The notes beneath the pieces are model-generated. The model was not told the DNA's origin, did not search any database, and saw nothing but the letters and a program-made list of their open reading frames with translations. From Zoroaster sp. YZ-2022 (Eukaryota > Echinodermata > Asteroidea > Forcipulatida > Zoroasteridae), in NCBI GenBank assembly GCA_029582265.1, contig CM055816.1:96436809-96500808 (forward strand): a DNA stretch of 64,000 nt, read 5' to 3'. Position 1 is the first letter of the stretch; each line of letters opens with the position of its first letter. Shown in pieces: positions 44,384 through 59,273 of this stretch. Position numbers and translations under genes: made by a program.

Positions 44384-45523
44384 TGTCTGAATTCCCTTGT
44401 AGTATAATATGTGAGCGACATGCCCATTTTATCCATGCGCTTATTGTCTGTCTTTGTGAATTTTTTTTTTTTTTTTTTTCAGTTTATTTTATTTTATTAC
44501 TACAGTAGTATTATTAAGTTTTCTCTGGAGGGGTGTTTGGTTTTGTTTCCCAAACATGAAATAGCGTCCAAAGGTTGAATTAAAGAAAATTATTTGGGGA
44601 AAAAATTATAATAATGATAAAATATTATTGTAGATTTTACCCTAACGTGTGATAAATAATACTCTTTATACAAAAAGATACAAACGTTCTAATCGGGTGG
44701 GATTCGAACCCACGATCCCCGCGTTTTACAACAGGTGTCTTATCCACTATACCACCGTGGTATACACCAGTTCGGTCCCATTCATATGTCGATGGATAAT
44801 GTAACCACGGTTCACCACTGAACAATAAAGAAGGAGAGTCACTCCCTTCCTTTCTTTTTATGGTTTCGATGGATCACCGTTGGATTTTTCGTCAAAATAA
44901 TAGAATGAGGGGATGAAACCAAATTGAAGAGGCTTGTATGTTGTTTGTGTATCTTAATGTGCTTTTCGCGTTGAACACAAACTCTCTTTTGGGAACTTAT
45001 GGACCAAAATGGCATGGTGAACCGTGTACGGTGCACCCTACAATAAAGTTCTGATCATCTGTGTTTTGCGCGCAAGCGCATTGCAGCCATGCATCGTCCA
45101 AGGGTATCGAACTGGAGATGCTTTCAGGTTGCCACGGTGGTCTAGTGGTTAAGACATCTGATCTGAAATGCGAAGATCGTACGTTCGAATCCCAACCAAG
45201 TAGAATGTTTATGTATTTTTGTCCGCAACACCGACAATAATATTACTTTTATTTATTTATTGTTTATTTCATTTTTTGATTATTATTTTTTGATTATTGG
45301 ATGATGATTTTGAGGAGAGAGTGACGAAGATGATGAGGATAATGAGGATGAGGATGACGTCCAGCGTCACCTACATCATTGGCATCATCATCATCACGAG
45401 ATGATCACCAACACCATCACTTGCCTTGTCCCTTAATGTATTGTCCTTGAGACAATGACAAAGACTGCGGTTTGCCCGCGTCTGGTCACGGCTCCGTAGA
45501 TAAACTAAGAGAAAATTCAGACA
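44384..45523 (-). repeat. Foldback unit R7
   Basis: Type-1 arm 44690-44761 (minus); type-2 arm 45127-45200 (plus). Spacers on both sides. Confidence 0.9.
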
Positions 45524-45707
45524 ATCCCGGCCAAAATAGTTGGGACACGTGACAATAAACATACCCTACGCTGTCCCCGCTCTCCGCTCTCCGCTCCCCT
45601 GCTCCCCCGCTCCCGCCAACAATGTTGTTATCTCCAGCCGGAGCACAGACCGCCCAATAAGAGCCAACATTGTCAGGGGCCGGGGGCCCAACAGATTTGG
45701 CCGGGAT

Positions 45708-46848
45708 TGTCTGAATTCCCTTGTAGTATAATATGTGAGCGACATGCCCATTTTATCCATGCGCTTATTGGCTGTCTTTGTGATTTTTTTTTTTTTTTTT
45801 TTGTTCAGTTTATTTTATTTTATTACTACAGTAGTATTATTAAGTTTTCTCTGGAGGGGTGTTTGGTTTTGTTTCCCAAACATGAAATAGCGTCCAAAGG
45901 TTGAATTAAAGAAAATTATTTGGGGAAAATTTTTTAATAATGATAAAATATTATTGTAGATTTTACCCTAACGTGTGATAAATTATACTCTTTATACAAA
46001 AAGATACAAACGTTCTAATCGGGTGGGATTCGAACCCACGATCCCCGCGTTTTACAACAGGTGTCTTATCCACTATACCACCGTGGTATACACCAGTTCG
46101 GTCCCATTCATATGTCGATGGATAATGTAACCACGGTTCACCACTGAACAATAAAGAAGGAGAGTCACTCCCTTCCTTTCTTTTTTGGTTTCGATGGATC
46201 ACCGTTGGATTTTTCGTCAAAATAACGGAATGAGGGGATGAAACCAAATTGAAGAGGCTTGTATGTTGTTTGTGTATCTTAATGTGCTTTTCGCGTTGAA
46301 CACAAACTCTCCTTTGGGAACTTATGGACCAAAATGGCATGGTGAACCGTGTACGGTGCACCCTACAATAAAGTTCTGATCATCTGTGTTTTGCGCGCAA
46401 GCGCATTGCAGCCATGCATCGTCCAAGGGTATCGAACTGGGAACGCTTGCAGGTTGCCACGGTGGTCTAGTGGTTAAGACATCTGATCTGAAATGCGGAG
46501 ATCGTATGTTCGAATCCCAACCAAGTAGAATGTTTATGTATTTTTGTCCGCAACACCGACAATAATATTACTTTTATTTATTTATTGTTTATTTTATTTT
46601 TTGATTATTATTTTTGATTATTGGATGATGATTTTGAGGAGGAGAGTGACGAAGATGATGAGGATAATGAGGATGAGGATGACGTCCAGCGTCACCTACA
46701 TCATTGGCATCATCATCATCACGAGATGATCACCAACACCATCACTTGCCTTGTCCCTTAATGTATTGTCCTTGAGACAAAGACAAAGACTGCGGTTTGC
46801 CCGCGTCTGGTCACGGCTCCGTAGATAAACTAAGAGAAAATTCAGACA
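45708..46848 (-). repeat. Foldback unit R8
   Basis: Type-1 arm 46016-46087 (minus); type-2 arm 46452-46525 (plus). Spacers on both sides. Confidence 0.9.
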
Positions 46849-47035
46849 ATCCCGGCCAAAATAGTTGGGACACGTGACAATAAACATACCCTACCCTGTC
46901 TCCGCTCTCCGCTCTCCGCTCCCCCGCTCCCCCGCTCCCCCACCAATGTTGTTATCTCCAGCCGGAGCACAGACCGCACAATAAGAGCCAACATTGTCAG
47001 GGGGCCGGGGGGGCCCAGCGAGATTTGACCGGGAT

Positions 47036-48169
47036 TGTCTGAATTCCCTTGTAGTATAATATGTGAGCGACATGCCCATTTTATCCATGCGCTTATTGTC
47101 TGTCTTTGTGAATTTTATTTTTTTGTTCAGTTTATTTTATTTTATTACTACAGTAGTATTATTAAGTTTTCTCTGGAGGGGTGTTTGGTTTTGTTTCCCA
47201 AACATGAAATAGCGTCCAAAGGTTGAATTAAAGAAAATTATTTGGGGAAAAAATTATAATAATGATAAAATATTATTGTAGATTTTACCCTAACGTGTGA
47301 TAAATTATACTCTTTATACAAAAAGATACAAACGTTCTAATCGGGTGGGATTCGAACCCACGATCCCCGCGTTTTACAACAGGTGTCTTATCCACTATAC
47401 CACCGTGGTATACACCAGTTCGGTCCCATTCATATGTCGATGGATAATGTAACCACGGTTCACCACTGAACAATAAAGAAGGAGAGTCACTCCCTTCCTT
47501 TCTTTTTTGGTTTCGATGGATCACCGTTGGATTTTTCGTCAAAATAACGGAATGAGGGGATGAAACCAAATTGAAGAGGCTTGTATGTTGTTTGTGTATC
47601 TTAATGTGCTTTTCGCGTTGAACACAAACTCTCTTTTGGGAACTTATGGACCAAAATGGCATGGTGAACCGTGTACGGTGCACCCTACAATAAAGTTCTG
47701 ATCATCTGTGTTTTGCGCGCAAGCGCATTGCAGCCATGCATCGTCCAAGGGTATCGAACTGGGAACGCTTGCAGGTTGCCACGGTGGTCTAGTGGTTAAG
47801 ACATCTGATCTGAAATGCGGAGATCGTATGTTCGAATCCCAACCAAGTAGAATGTTTATGTATTTTGTCCGCAACACCGACAATAATATTACTTTTATTT
47901 ATTTATTGTTTATTTTTATTTTGATTATTATTTCTTGATTATTGGATGATGATTTTGAGGAGGAGAGTGACGAAGATGATGAGGATAATGAGGATGAGGA
48001 TGACGTCCAGCGTCACCTACATCATTGGCATCATCATCATCACGAGATGATCACCAACACCATCACTTGCCTTGTCCCTTAATGTATTGTCCTTGAGACA
48101 AAGACAAAGACTGCGGTTTGCCCGCGTCTGGTCACGGCTCCGTAGATAAACTAAGAGAAAATTCAGACA
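47036..48169 (-). repeat. Foldback unit R9
   Basis: Type-1 arm 47338-47409 (minus); type-2 arm 47774-47847 (plus). Spacers on both sides. Confidence 0.9.
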
Positions 48170-48356
48170 ATCCCGGCCAAAATAGTTGGGACACGTGACA
48201 ATAAACATACCCTACGCTGTCCCCGCTCTCCGCTCTCCGCTCCCCTGCTCCCCCGCTCCCCCCACCAATGTTGTTATCTCCAGCCGGAGCACAGACCGCC
48301 CAATAAGAGCCAACATTGTCAGGGGGCCGGGGGGCCCAGCGAGATTTGGCCGGGAT

Positions 48357-49487
48357 TGTCTGAATTCCCTTGTAGTATAATATGTGAGCGACATGCCCAT
48401 TTTATCCATGCGCTTATTGTCTGTCTTTGTGATTTTTTTTTTTTGTTCAGTTTATTTTATTTTATTACTACAGTAGTATTATTAAGTTTTCTCTGGAGGG
48501 GTGTTTGGTTTTGTTTCCCAAACATGAAATAGCGTCCAAAGGTTGAATTAAAGAAAATTATTTGGGGAAAAAATTATAATAATGATAAAATATTATTGTA
48601 GATTTTACCCTAACGTGTGATAAATTATACTCTTTATACAAAAAGATACAAACGTTCTAATCGGGTGGGATTCGAACCCACGATCCCCGCGTTTTACAAC
48701 AGGTGTCTTATCCACTATACCACCGTGGTATACACCAGTTCGGTCCCATTCATATGTCGATGGATAATGTAACCACGGTTCACCACTGAACAATAAAGAA
48801 GGAGAGTCACTCCCTTCCTTTCTTTATTGGTTTCGATGGATCACCGTTGGATTTTTCGCCAAAATAACGGAATGAGGATGAAACCAAATTGAAGAGGCTT
48901 GTATGTTGTTTGTGTATCTTAATGTGCTTTTCGCGTTGAACACAAACTCTCTTTTGGGAACTTATGGACCAAAATGGCATGGTGAACCGTGTACGGTGCA
49001 CCCTACAATAAAGTTCTGATCATCTGTGTTTTGCGCGCAAGCGCATTGCAGCCATGCATCGTCCAAGGGTATCGAACTGGGAACGCTTGCAGGTTGCCAC
49101 GGTGGTCTAGTGGTTAAGACATCTGATCTGAAATGCGAAGATCGTATGTTCGAATCCCAACCAAGTAGAATGTTTATGTATTTTTGTCCGCAACACCGAC
49201 AATAATATTACTTTTATTTATTTATTGTTTATTTTATTTTTGATTATTATTTTTGATTATTGGATGATGATTTTGAGGAGGAGAGTGACGAAGATGATGA
49301 GGATAATGAGGATGAGGATGATGTTCAGCGTCACCTACATCATTGGCATCATCATCATCACGAGATGATCACCAACACCATCACTTGCCTTGTCCCTTAA
49401 TGTATTGTCCTTGAGACAAAGACAAAGACTGCGGTTTGCCCGCGTCTGGTCACGGCTCCGTAGATAAACTAAGAGAAAATTCAGACA
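48357..49487 (-). repeat. Foldback unit R10
   Basis: Type-1 arm 48658-48729 (minus); type-2 arm 49092-49165 (plus). Spacers on both sides. GATGTTCAGCG replaces GACGTCCAGCG. Confidence 0.9.
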
Positions 49488-49659
49488 ATCCCGGCCAAAA
49501 TAGTTGGGACACGTGACAATAAACATACCCTACGCTGTCCCCGCTCTCCGCTCCCCTGCTCCCCCCACCAATGTTGTTATCTCCAGCCGGAGCACAGACC
49601 GCCCAATAAGAGCCAACATTGTCAGGGGGCCGGGGGGCCCAGCGAGATTTGGCCGGGAT

Positions 49660-50792
49660 TGTCTGAATTCCCTTGTAGTATAATATGTGAGCGACATGCC
49701 CATTTTATCCATGCGCTTATTGTCTGTCTTTGTGAATTTTTTTTTTTTTTTTTCAGTTTATTTTATTTTATTACTACAGTAGCATTATTAAGTTTTCTCT
49801 GGAGGGGTGTTTGGTTTTGTTTCCCAAACATGAAATAGCGTCCAAAGGTTGAATTAAAGAAAATTATTTGGGGAAAAAATTATAATAATGATAAAATATT
49901 ATTGTAGATTTTACCTAACGCGTGATAAATTATACTCTTTATACAAAAAGATACAAACGTTCTAATCGGGTGGGATTCGAACCCACGATCCCCGCGTTTT
50001 ACAACAGGTGTCTTATCCACTATACCACCGTGGTATACACCAGTTCGTTCCCATTCATATGTCGATGGATAATGTAACCACGGTTCACCACTGAACATTA
50101 AAGAAGGAGAGTCACTCCCTTCTTTTCTTTTTTGTTTCGATGGATCACCGTTGGATTTTTCGTCAAAATAACGGAATGAGGATGAAACCAAATTGAAGAG
50201 GCTTGTATGTTGTTTGTGTATCTTAATGTGCTTTTCGCGTTGAACACAAACTCTCTTTTGGGAACTTATGGACCAAAATGGCATGGTGAACCGTGTACGG
50301 TGCACCCTACAATAAAGTTCTGATCATCTGTGTTTTGCGCGCAAGCGCATTGCAGCCATGCATCGTCCAAGGGTATCGAACTGGGAACACTTGCAGGTTG
50401 CCACGGTGGTCTAGTGGTTAAGACATCTGATCTGAAATGCGAAGATCGTATGTTCGAATCCCAACCATGTAGAATGTTTATGTATTTTTGTCCGCAACAC
50501 CGACAATAATATTACTTTTATTTATTTATTGTTTATTTTATTTTTTGATTATTATTTTTGATTATTGGATGATGATTTTGAGGAGGAGAGTGACGAAGAT
50601 GATGAGGATAATGAGGATGAGGATGACGTCCAGCGTCACCTACATCATTGGCATCATCATCATCACGAGATGATCACCAACACCATCACTTGCCTTGTCC
50701 CTTAATGTATTGTCCTTGAGACAAAGACAAAGACTGCGGTTTGCCCGCGTCTGGTCACGGCTCCGTAGATAAACTAAGAGAAAATTCAGACA
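49660..50792 (-). repeat. Foldback unit R11
   Basis: Type-1 arm 49963-50034 (minus); type-2 arm 50396-50469 (plus). Carries the marker pair GAACACTTGCAGG plus CCATGTAG shared with R14 and R17. Right junction palindrome. Confidence 0.9.
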
Positions 50793-51933
50793 TGTCTGAA
50801 TTCCCTTGTAGTATAATATGTGAGCGACATGCCCATTTTATCCATGCGCTTATTGGCTGTCTTTGTGATTTTTTTTTTTTTTTTTTTGTTCAGTTTATTT
50901 TATTTTATTACTACAGTAGTATTATTAAGTTTTCTCTGGAGGGGTGTTTGGTTTTGTTTCCCAAACATGAAATAGCGTCCAAAGGTTGAATTAAAGAAAA
51001 TTATTTTGGGAAAAAATTATAATAATGATAAAATATTATTGTAGATTTTACCCTAACGTGTGATAAATTATACTCTTTATACAAAAAGATACAAACGTTC
51101 TAATCGGGTGGGATTCGAACCCACGATCCCCGCGTTTTACAACAGGTGTCTTATCCACTATACCACCGTGGTATACACCAGTTCGGTCCCATTCATATGT
51201 CGATGGATAATGTAACCACGGTTCACCACTGAACAATAAAGAAGGAGAGTCACTCCTTCCTTTCTTTTTTTGGTTTCGATGGATCACCGTTGGATTTTTC
51301 GTCAAAATAACGGAATGAGGGATGAAACCAAATTGAAGAGGCTTGTATGTTGTTTGTGTATCTTAATGTGCTTTTCGCGTTGAACACAAACTCTCTTTTG
51401 GGAACTTATGGACCAAAATGGCATGGTGAACCGTGTACGGTGCACCCTACAATAAAGTTCTGATCATCTGTGTTTTGCGCGCAAGCGCATTGCAGCCATG
51501 CATCGTCCAAGGGTATCGAACTGGGAACGCTTGCAGGTTGCCACGGTGGTCTAGTGGTTAAGACATCTGATCTGAAATGCGAAGATCGTATGTTCGAATC
51601 CCAACCAAGTAGAATGTTTATGTATTTTTGTCCGCAACACCGACAATAATATTACTTTTATTTATTTATTGTTTATTTTATTTTTTGATTATTATTTTTT
51701 GATTATTGGATGATGATTTTGAGGAGGAGAGTGACGAAGATGATGAGGATAATGAGGATGAGGATGACGTCCAGCGTCACCTACATCATTGGCATCATCA
51801 TCATCACGAGATGATCACCAACACCATCACTTGCCTTGTCCCTTAATGTATTGTCCTTGAGACAAAGACAAAGACTGCGGTTTGCCCGCGTCTGGTCACG
51901 GCTCCGTAGATAAACTAAGAGAAAATTCAGACA
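50793..51933 (-). repeat. Foldback unit R12
   Basis: Type-1 arm 51101-51172 (minus); type-2 arm 51536-51609 (plus). Right junction spacer. Confidence 0.9.
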
Positions 51934-52117
51934 ATCCCGGCCAAAATAGTTGGGACACGTGACAATAAACATACCCTACGCTGTCCCCGCTCTCCGCTCT
52001 CCGCTCCCCTGCTCCCCCCCCCCCACCAATGTTGTTATCTCCAGCCGGAGCACAGACCGCCCAATAAGAGCCAACATTGTCAGGGGGCCGGGGGGCCCAG
52101 CGAGATTTGGCCGGGAT

Positions 52118-53242
52118 TGTCTGAATTCCCTTGTAGTATAATATGTGAGCGACATGCCCATTTTATCCATGCGCTTATTGTCTGTCTTTGTGAATTTTAT
52201 TTTTTTTTGTTCAGTTTATTTTATTTTATTACTACAGTAGTATTATTAAGTTTTCTCTGGAGGGGTGTTTGGTTTTGTTTCCCAAACATGAAATACCGTC
52301 CAAAGGTTGAATTAAAGAAAATTATTTGGGGAAAAAATTATAATAATGATAAAATATTATTGTAGATTTTACCCTAACGTGTGATAAATTATACTCTTTA
52401 TACAAAAAGATACAAACGTTCTAATCGGGTGGGATTCGAACCCACGATCCCCGCGTTTTACAACAGGTGTCTTATCCACTATACCACCGTGGTATACACC
52501 AGTTCGGTCCCATTCATATGTCGATGGATAATGTAACCACGGTTCACCACTGAACAATAAAGAAGGAGAGTCACTCCCTTCCTTTCTTTTTATGGTTTCG
52601 ATGGATCACCGTTGGATTTTTCGTCAAAATAATAGAATGAGGGGATGAAACCAAATTGAAGAGGCTTGTATGTTGTTTGTGTATCTTAATGTGCTTTTCG
52701 CGTTGAACACAAACTCTCTTTTGGGAACTTATGGACCAAAATGGCATGGTGAACCGTGTACGGTGCACCCTACAATAAAGTTCTGATCATCTGTGTTTTG
52801 CGCGCAAGCGCATTGCAGCCATGCATCGTCCAAGGGTATCGAACTGGGAACGCTTGCAGGTTGCCACGGTGGTCTAGTGGTTAAGACATCTGATCTGAAA
52901 TGCGAAGATCGTATGTTCGAATCCCAACCATGTAGAATGTTTATGTATTTTTGTCCGCAACACCGACAATAATATTACTTTTATTTATTTATTGTTTATT
53001 TTATTTTTTGATTATTGGATGATGATTTTGAGGAGGAGAGTGACGAAGATGATGAGGATAATGAGGATGAGGATGACGTCCAGCGTCACCTACATCATTG
53101 GCATCATCATCATCACGAGATGATCACCAACACCATCACTTGCCTTGTCCCTTAATGTATTGTCCTTGAGACAAAGACAAAGACTGCGGTTTGCCCGCGT
53201 CTGGTCACGGCTCCGTAGATAAACTAAGAGAAAATTCAGACA
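52118..53242 (-). repeat. Foldback unit R13
   Basis: Type-1 arm 52422-52493 (minus); type-2 arm 52859-52932 (plus). Right junction palindrome. Confidence 0.9.
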
Positions 53243-54377
53243 TGTCTGAATTCCCTTGTATAATATGTGAGCGACATGCCCATTTTATCCATGCGCTTAT
53301 TGTCTGTCTTTGTGAATTTTTTTTTTTTTTTTCAGTTTATTTTATTTTATTACTACAGTAGTATTATTAAGTTTTCTCTGGAGGGGTGTTTGGTTTTGTT
53401 TCCCAAACATGAAATACCGTCCAAAGGTTGAATTAAAGAAAATTATTTGGGGAAAAAATTATAATAATGATAAAATATTATTGTAGATTTTACCCTAACG
53501 TGTGATAAATTATACTCTTTATACAAAAAGATACAAACGTTCTAATCGGGTGGGATTCGAACCCACGATCCCCGCGTTTTACAACAGGTGTCTTATCCAC
53601 TATACCACCGTGGTATACACCAGTTCGGTCCCATTCATATGTCGATGGATAATGTAACCACGGTTCACCACTGAACAATAAAGAAGGAGAGTCACTCCCT
53701 TCCTTTCTTTTTATGGTTTCGATGGATCACCGTTGGATTTTTCGTCAAAATAATAGAATGAGGGGATGAAACCAAATTGAAGAGGCTTGTATGTTGTTTG
53801 TGTATCTTAATGTGCTTTTCGCGTTGAACACAAACTCTCTTTTGGGAACTTATGGACCAAAATGGCATGGTGAACCGTGTACGGTGCACCCTACAATAAA
53901 GTTCTGATCATCTGTGTTTTGCGCGCAAGCGCATTGCAGCCATGCATCGTCCAAGGGTATCGAACTGGGAACACTTGCAGGTTGCCACGGTGGTCTAGTG
54001 GTTAAGACATCTGATCTGAAATGCGAAGATCGTATGTTCGAATCCCAACCATGTAGAATGTTTATGTATTTTTGTCCGCAACACCGACAATAATATTACT
54101 TTTATTTATTTATTGTTTATTTTATTTTTTGATTATTATTTTTTGATTATTGGATGATGATTTTGAGGAGGAGAGTGACGAAGATGATGAGGATAATGAG
54201 GATGAGGATGACGTCCAGCGTCACCTACATCATTGGCATCATCATCATCACGAGATGATCACCAACACCATCACTTGCCTTGTCCCTTAATGTATTGTCC
54301 TTGAGACAAAGACAAAGACTGCGGTTTGCCCGCGTCTGGTCACGGCTCCGTAGATAAACTAAGAGAAAATTCAGACA
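53243..54377 (-). repeat. Foldback unit R14
   Basis: Type-1 arm 53543-53614 (minus); type-2 arm 53980-54053 (plus). Has the R11/R14/R17 marker pair. Right junction spacer. Confidence 0.9.
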
Positions 54378-54558
54378 ATCCCGGCCAAAATAGTTGGGAC
54401 ACGTGACAATAAACATACCCTACGCTGTCCCCGCTCTCCGCTCTCGCTCTCTCCTCCCCTGCTCCCCCACCAATGTTGTTATCTCCAGCCGGAGCACAGA
54501 CCGCCCAATAAGAGCCAACATTGTCAGGGGCCGGGGGCCCAACAGATTTGGCCGGGAT

Positions 54559-55696
54559 TGTCTGAATTCCCTTGTAGTATAATATGTGAGCGACATGCCC
54601 ATTTTATCCATGCGCTTATTGTCTGTCTTTGTGAATTTTTTTTTTTTTTTTTTCAGTTTATTTTATTTTATTACTACAGTAGTATTATTAAGTTTTCTCT
54701 GGAGGGGTGTTTGGTTTTGTTTCCCAAACATGAAATAGCGTCCAAAGGTTGAATTAAAGAAAATTATTTGGGAAAAAATTATAATAATGATAAAATATTA
54801 TTGTAGATTTACCCTAACGTGTGATAAATTATACTCTTTATACAAAAAGATACAAACGTTCTAATCGGGTGGGATTCGAACCCACGATCCCCGCGTTTTA
54901 CAACAGGTGTCTTATCCACTATACCACCGTGGTATACACCAGTTCGGTCCCATTCATATGTCGATGGATAATGTAACCACGGTTCACCACTGAACAATAA
55001 AGAAGGAGAGTCACTCCCTTCCTTTCTTTTTATGGTTTCGATGGATCACCGTTGGATTTTTCGTCAAAATAATAGAATGAGGGGATGAAACCAAATTGAA
55101 GAGGCTTGTATGTTGTTTGTGTATCTTAATGTGCTTTTCGCGTTGAACACAAACTCTCTTTTTGGAACTTATGGACCAAAATGGCATGGTGAACCGTGTA
55201 CGGTGCACCCTACAATAAAGTTCTGATCATCTGTGTTTTGCGCGCAAGCGCATTGCAGCCATGCATCGTCCAAGGGTATCGAACTGGGAACGCTTGCAGG
55301 TTGCCACGGTGGTCTAGTGGTTAAGACATCTGATCTGAAATGCGGAGATCGTATGTTCGAATCCCAACCAAGTAGAATGTTTATGTTTTTATGTCCGCAA
55401 CACCGACAATAATATTACTTTTATTTATTTATTGTTTATTTTATTTTTTGATTATTATTTTTTGATTATTGGATGATGATTTTGAGGAGGAGAGTGACGA
55501 AGATGATGAGGATAATGAGGATGAGGATGACGTCCAGCGTCACCTACATCATTGGCATCATCATCATCACGAGATGATCACCAACACCATCACTTGCCTT
55601 GTCCCTTAATGTATTGTCCTTGAGACAATGACAAAGACTGCGGTTTGCCCGCGTCTGGTCACGGCTCCGTAGATAAACTAAGAGAAAATTCAGACA
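54559..55696 (-). repeat. Foldback unit R15
   Basis: Type-1 arm 54862-54933 (minus); type-2 arm 55299-55372 (plus). Right junction palindrome. Confidence 0.9.
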
Positions 55697-56835
55697 TGTC
55701 TGAATTCCCTTGTAGTATAATATGTGAGCGACATGCCCATTTTATCCATGCGCTTATTGTCTGTCTTTGTGAATTTTTTTTTCTTTTTTTTTTCAGTTTA
55801 TTTTATTTTATTACTACAGTAGTATTATTAAGTTTTCTCTGGAGGGGTGTTTGGTTTTGTTTCCCAAACATGAAATAGCGTCCAAAGGTTGAATTAAAGA
55901 AAATTATTTGGGGAAAAAATTATAATAATGATAAAATATTATTGTAGATTTTACCCTAACGTGTGATAAATAATACTCTTTATACAAAAAGATACAAACG
56001 TTCTAATCGGGTGGGATTCGAACCCACGATCCCCGCGTTTTACAACAGTTGTCTTATCCACTATACCACCGTGGTATACAGCAATTCGGTCCCATTCATA
56101 TGTCGATGGATAATGTAACCACGGTTCACCACTGAACAATAAAGAAGGAGAGTCACTCCCTTCTTTTCTTTTATGGTTTCGATGGATCACCGTTGGATTT
56201 TCGTCAAAATAACGGAATGAGGGATGAAACCAAATTGAAGAGGCTTGTATGTTGTTTGTGTATCTTAATGTGCTTTTCGCGTTGAACACAAACTCTCTTT
56301 TGGGAACTTATGGACCAAAATGGCATGGTGAACCGTGTACGGTGCACCCTACAATAAAGTTCTGATCATCTGTGTTTTGCGCGCAAGCGCATTGCAGCCA
56401 TGCATCGTCCAAGGGTATCGAACTGGAAACGCTTGCAGGTTGCCACGGTGGTCTAGTGGTTAAGACATCTGATCTGAAATGCGAAGATCGTATGTTCGAA
56501 TCCCAACCAAGTAGAATGTTTATGTATTTTTGTCCGCAACACCGACAATAATATTACTTTTATTTATTTATTGTTTATTTTATTTTTTGATTATTATTTT
56601 TTGATTATTGGATGATGATTTTGAGGAGGAGAGTGACGAAGATGATGAGGATAATGAGGATGAGGATGACGTCCAGCGTCACCTACATCATTGGCATCAT
56701 CATCATCACGAGATGATCACCAACACCATCACTTGCCTTGTCCCTTAATGTATTGTCCTTGAGACAAAGACAAAGACTGCGGTTTGCCCGCGTCTGGTCA
56801 CGGCTCCGTAGATAAACTAAGAGAAAATTCAGACA
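55697..56835 (-). repeat. Foldback unit R16
   Basis: Type-1 arm 56004-56075 (minus), with an ACAACAGTTGTC change also present in R21. Type-2 arm 56438-56511 (plus). Right junction spacer. Confidence 0.9.
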
Positions 56836-56999
56836 ATCCCGGCCAAAATAGTTGGGACACGTGACAATAAACATACCCTACGCTGTCCCCGCTCTCCGCT
56901 CCCCCCACCAATGTTGTTATCTCCAGCCGGAGCACAGACCGCCCAATAAGAGCCAACATTGTCAGGGGGCCGGGGGGCCCAGCGAGATTTGGCCGGGAT

Positions 57000-58134
57000 T
57001 GTCTGAATTCCCTTGTAGTATAATATGTGAGCGACATGCCCATTTTATCCATGCGCTTATTGTCTGTCTTTGTGAATTTTTTTTTTTTTTTCAGTTTATT
57101 TTATTTTATTACTACAGTAGTATTATTAAGTTTTCTCTGGAGGGGTGTTTGGTTTTGTTTCCCAAACATGAAATAGCGTCCAAAGGTTGAATTAAAGAAA
57201 ATTATTAGGGGAAAAAATTATAATAATGATAAAATATTATTGTAGATTTTACCCTAACGTGTGATAAATTATACTCTTTATACAAAAGGATACAAACGTT
57301 CTAATCGGGTGGGATTCGAACCCACGATCCCCGCGTTTTACAACAGGTGTCTTATCCACTATACCACCGTGGTATACACCAGTTCGGTCCCATTCATATG
57401 TCGATGGATAATGTAACCACGGTTCACCACTGAACAATAAAGAAGGAGAGTCACTCCCTTCCTTTCTTTTTTGGTTTCGATGGATCACCGTTGGATTTTT
57501 CGTCAAAATAACGGAATGAGGGGATGAAACCAAATTGAAGAGGCTTGTATGTTATTTGTGTATCTTAATGTGCTTTTCGCATTGAACACAAACTCTCTTT
57601 TGGGAACTTATGGACCAGAATGGCATGGTGAACCGTGTACGGTGCCATCTACAATAAAGTTCTGATCATCTGTGTTTTGCGCGCAAGCGCATTGCAGCCA
57701 TGCATCGTCCAAGGGTATCGAACTGGGAACACTTGCAGGTTGCCACGGTGGTCTAGTGGTTAAGACATCTGATCTGAAATGCGAAGATCGTATGTTCGAA
57801 TCCCAACCATGTAGAATGTTTATGTATTTTTGTCCGCAACACCGACAATAATATTACTTTTATTTATTTATTGTTTATTTTATTTTTTGATTATTATTTT
57901 TGATTATTGGATGATGATTTTGAGGAGGAGAGTGACGAAGATGATGAGGATAATGAGGATGAGGATGACGTCCAGCGTCACCTACATCATTGGCATCATC
58001 ATCATCACGAGATGATCACCAACACCATCACTTGCCTTGTCCCTTAATGTATTGTCCTTGAGACAAAGACAAAGACTGCGGTTTGCCCGCGTCTGGTCAC
58101 GGCTCCGTAGATAAACTAAGAGAAAATTCAGACA
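57000..58134 (-). repeat. Foldback unit R17
   Basis: Type-1 arm 57302-57373 (minus); type-2 arm 57738-57811 (plus). Has the R11/R14/R17 marker pair. Right junction palindrome. Confidence 0.9.
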
Positions 58135-59273
58135 TGTCTGAATTCCCTTGTAGTATAATATGTGAGCGACATGCCCATTTTATCCATGCGCTTATTGTCT
58201 GTCTTTGTGAATTTTTTTTTTTTTTTTTTCAGTTTATTTTATTTTATTACTACAGTAGTATTATTAAGTTTTCTCTGGAGGGGTGTTTGGTTTTGTTTCC
58301 CAAACATGAAATAGCGTCCAAAGGTTGAATTAAAGAAAATTATTTGGGGAAAAAATTATAATAATGATAAAATATTATTGTAGATTTTACCCTAACGTGT
58401 GATAAATTATACTCTTTATACAAAAAGATACAAACGTTCTAATCGGGTGGGATTCGAACCCACGATCCCCGCGTTTTACAACAGGTGTCTTATCCACTAT
58501 ACCACCGTGGTATACACCAGTTCGGTCCCATTCATATGTCGATGGATAATGTAACCACGGTTCACCACTGAACAATAAAGAAGGAGAGTCACTCCATTCC
58601 TTTCTTTTTTTTGGTTTCGATGGATCACCGTTGGATTTTTCGTCAAAATAATAGAATGAAGGGATGAAACCAAATTGAAGAGGCTTGTATGTTGTTTGTG
58701 TATCTTAATGTGCTTTTCGCGTTGAACACAAACTCTCTTTTGGGAACTTATGGACCAAAATGGCATGGTGAACCGTGTACGGTGCACCCTACAATAAAGT
58801 TCTGATCATCTGTGTTTTGCGCGCAAGCGCATTGCAGCCATGCATCGTCCAAGGGTATCGAACTGGGAACGCTTGCAGGTTGCCACGGTGGTCTAGTGGT
58901 TAAGACATCTGATCTGAAATGCGAAGATCGTATGTTCGAATCCCAACCAAGTAGAATGTTTATGTATTTTTGTCCGCAACACCGACAATAATATTACTTT
59001 TATTTATTTATTGTTTATTTTATTTTTGATTATTATTTTTGATTATTGGATGATGATTTTGAGGAGGAGAGTGACGAAGATGATGAGGATAATGAGGATG
59101 AGGATGACGTCCAGCGTCACCTACATCATTGGCATCATCATCATCACGAGATGATCACCAACACCATCACTTGCCTTGTCCCTTAATGTATTGTCCTTGA
59201 GACAAAGACAAAGACTGCGGTTTGCCCGCGTCTGGTCACGGCTCCGTAGATAAACTAAGAGAAAATTCAGACA
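58135..59273 (-). repeat. Foldback unit R18
   Basis: Type-1 arm 58440-58511 (minus); type-2 arm 58878-58951 (plus). Right junction spacer. Confidence 0.9.
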
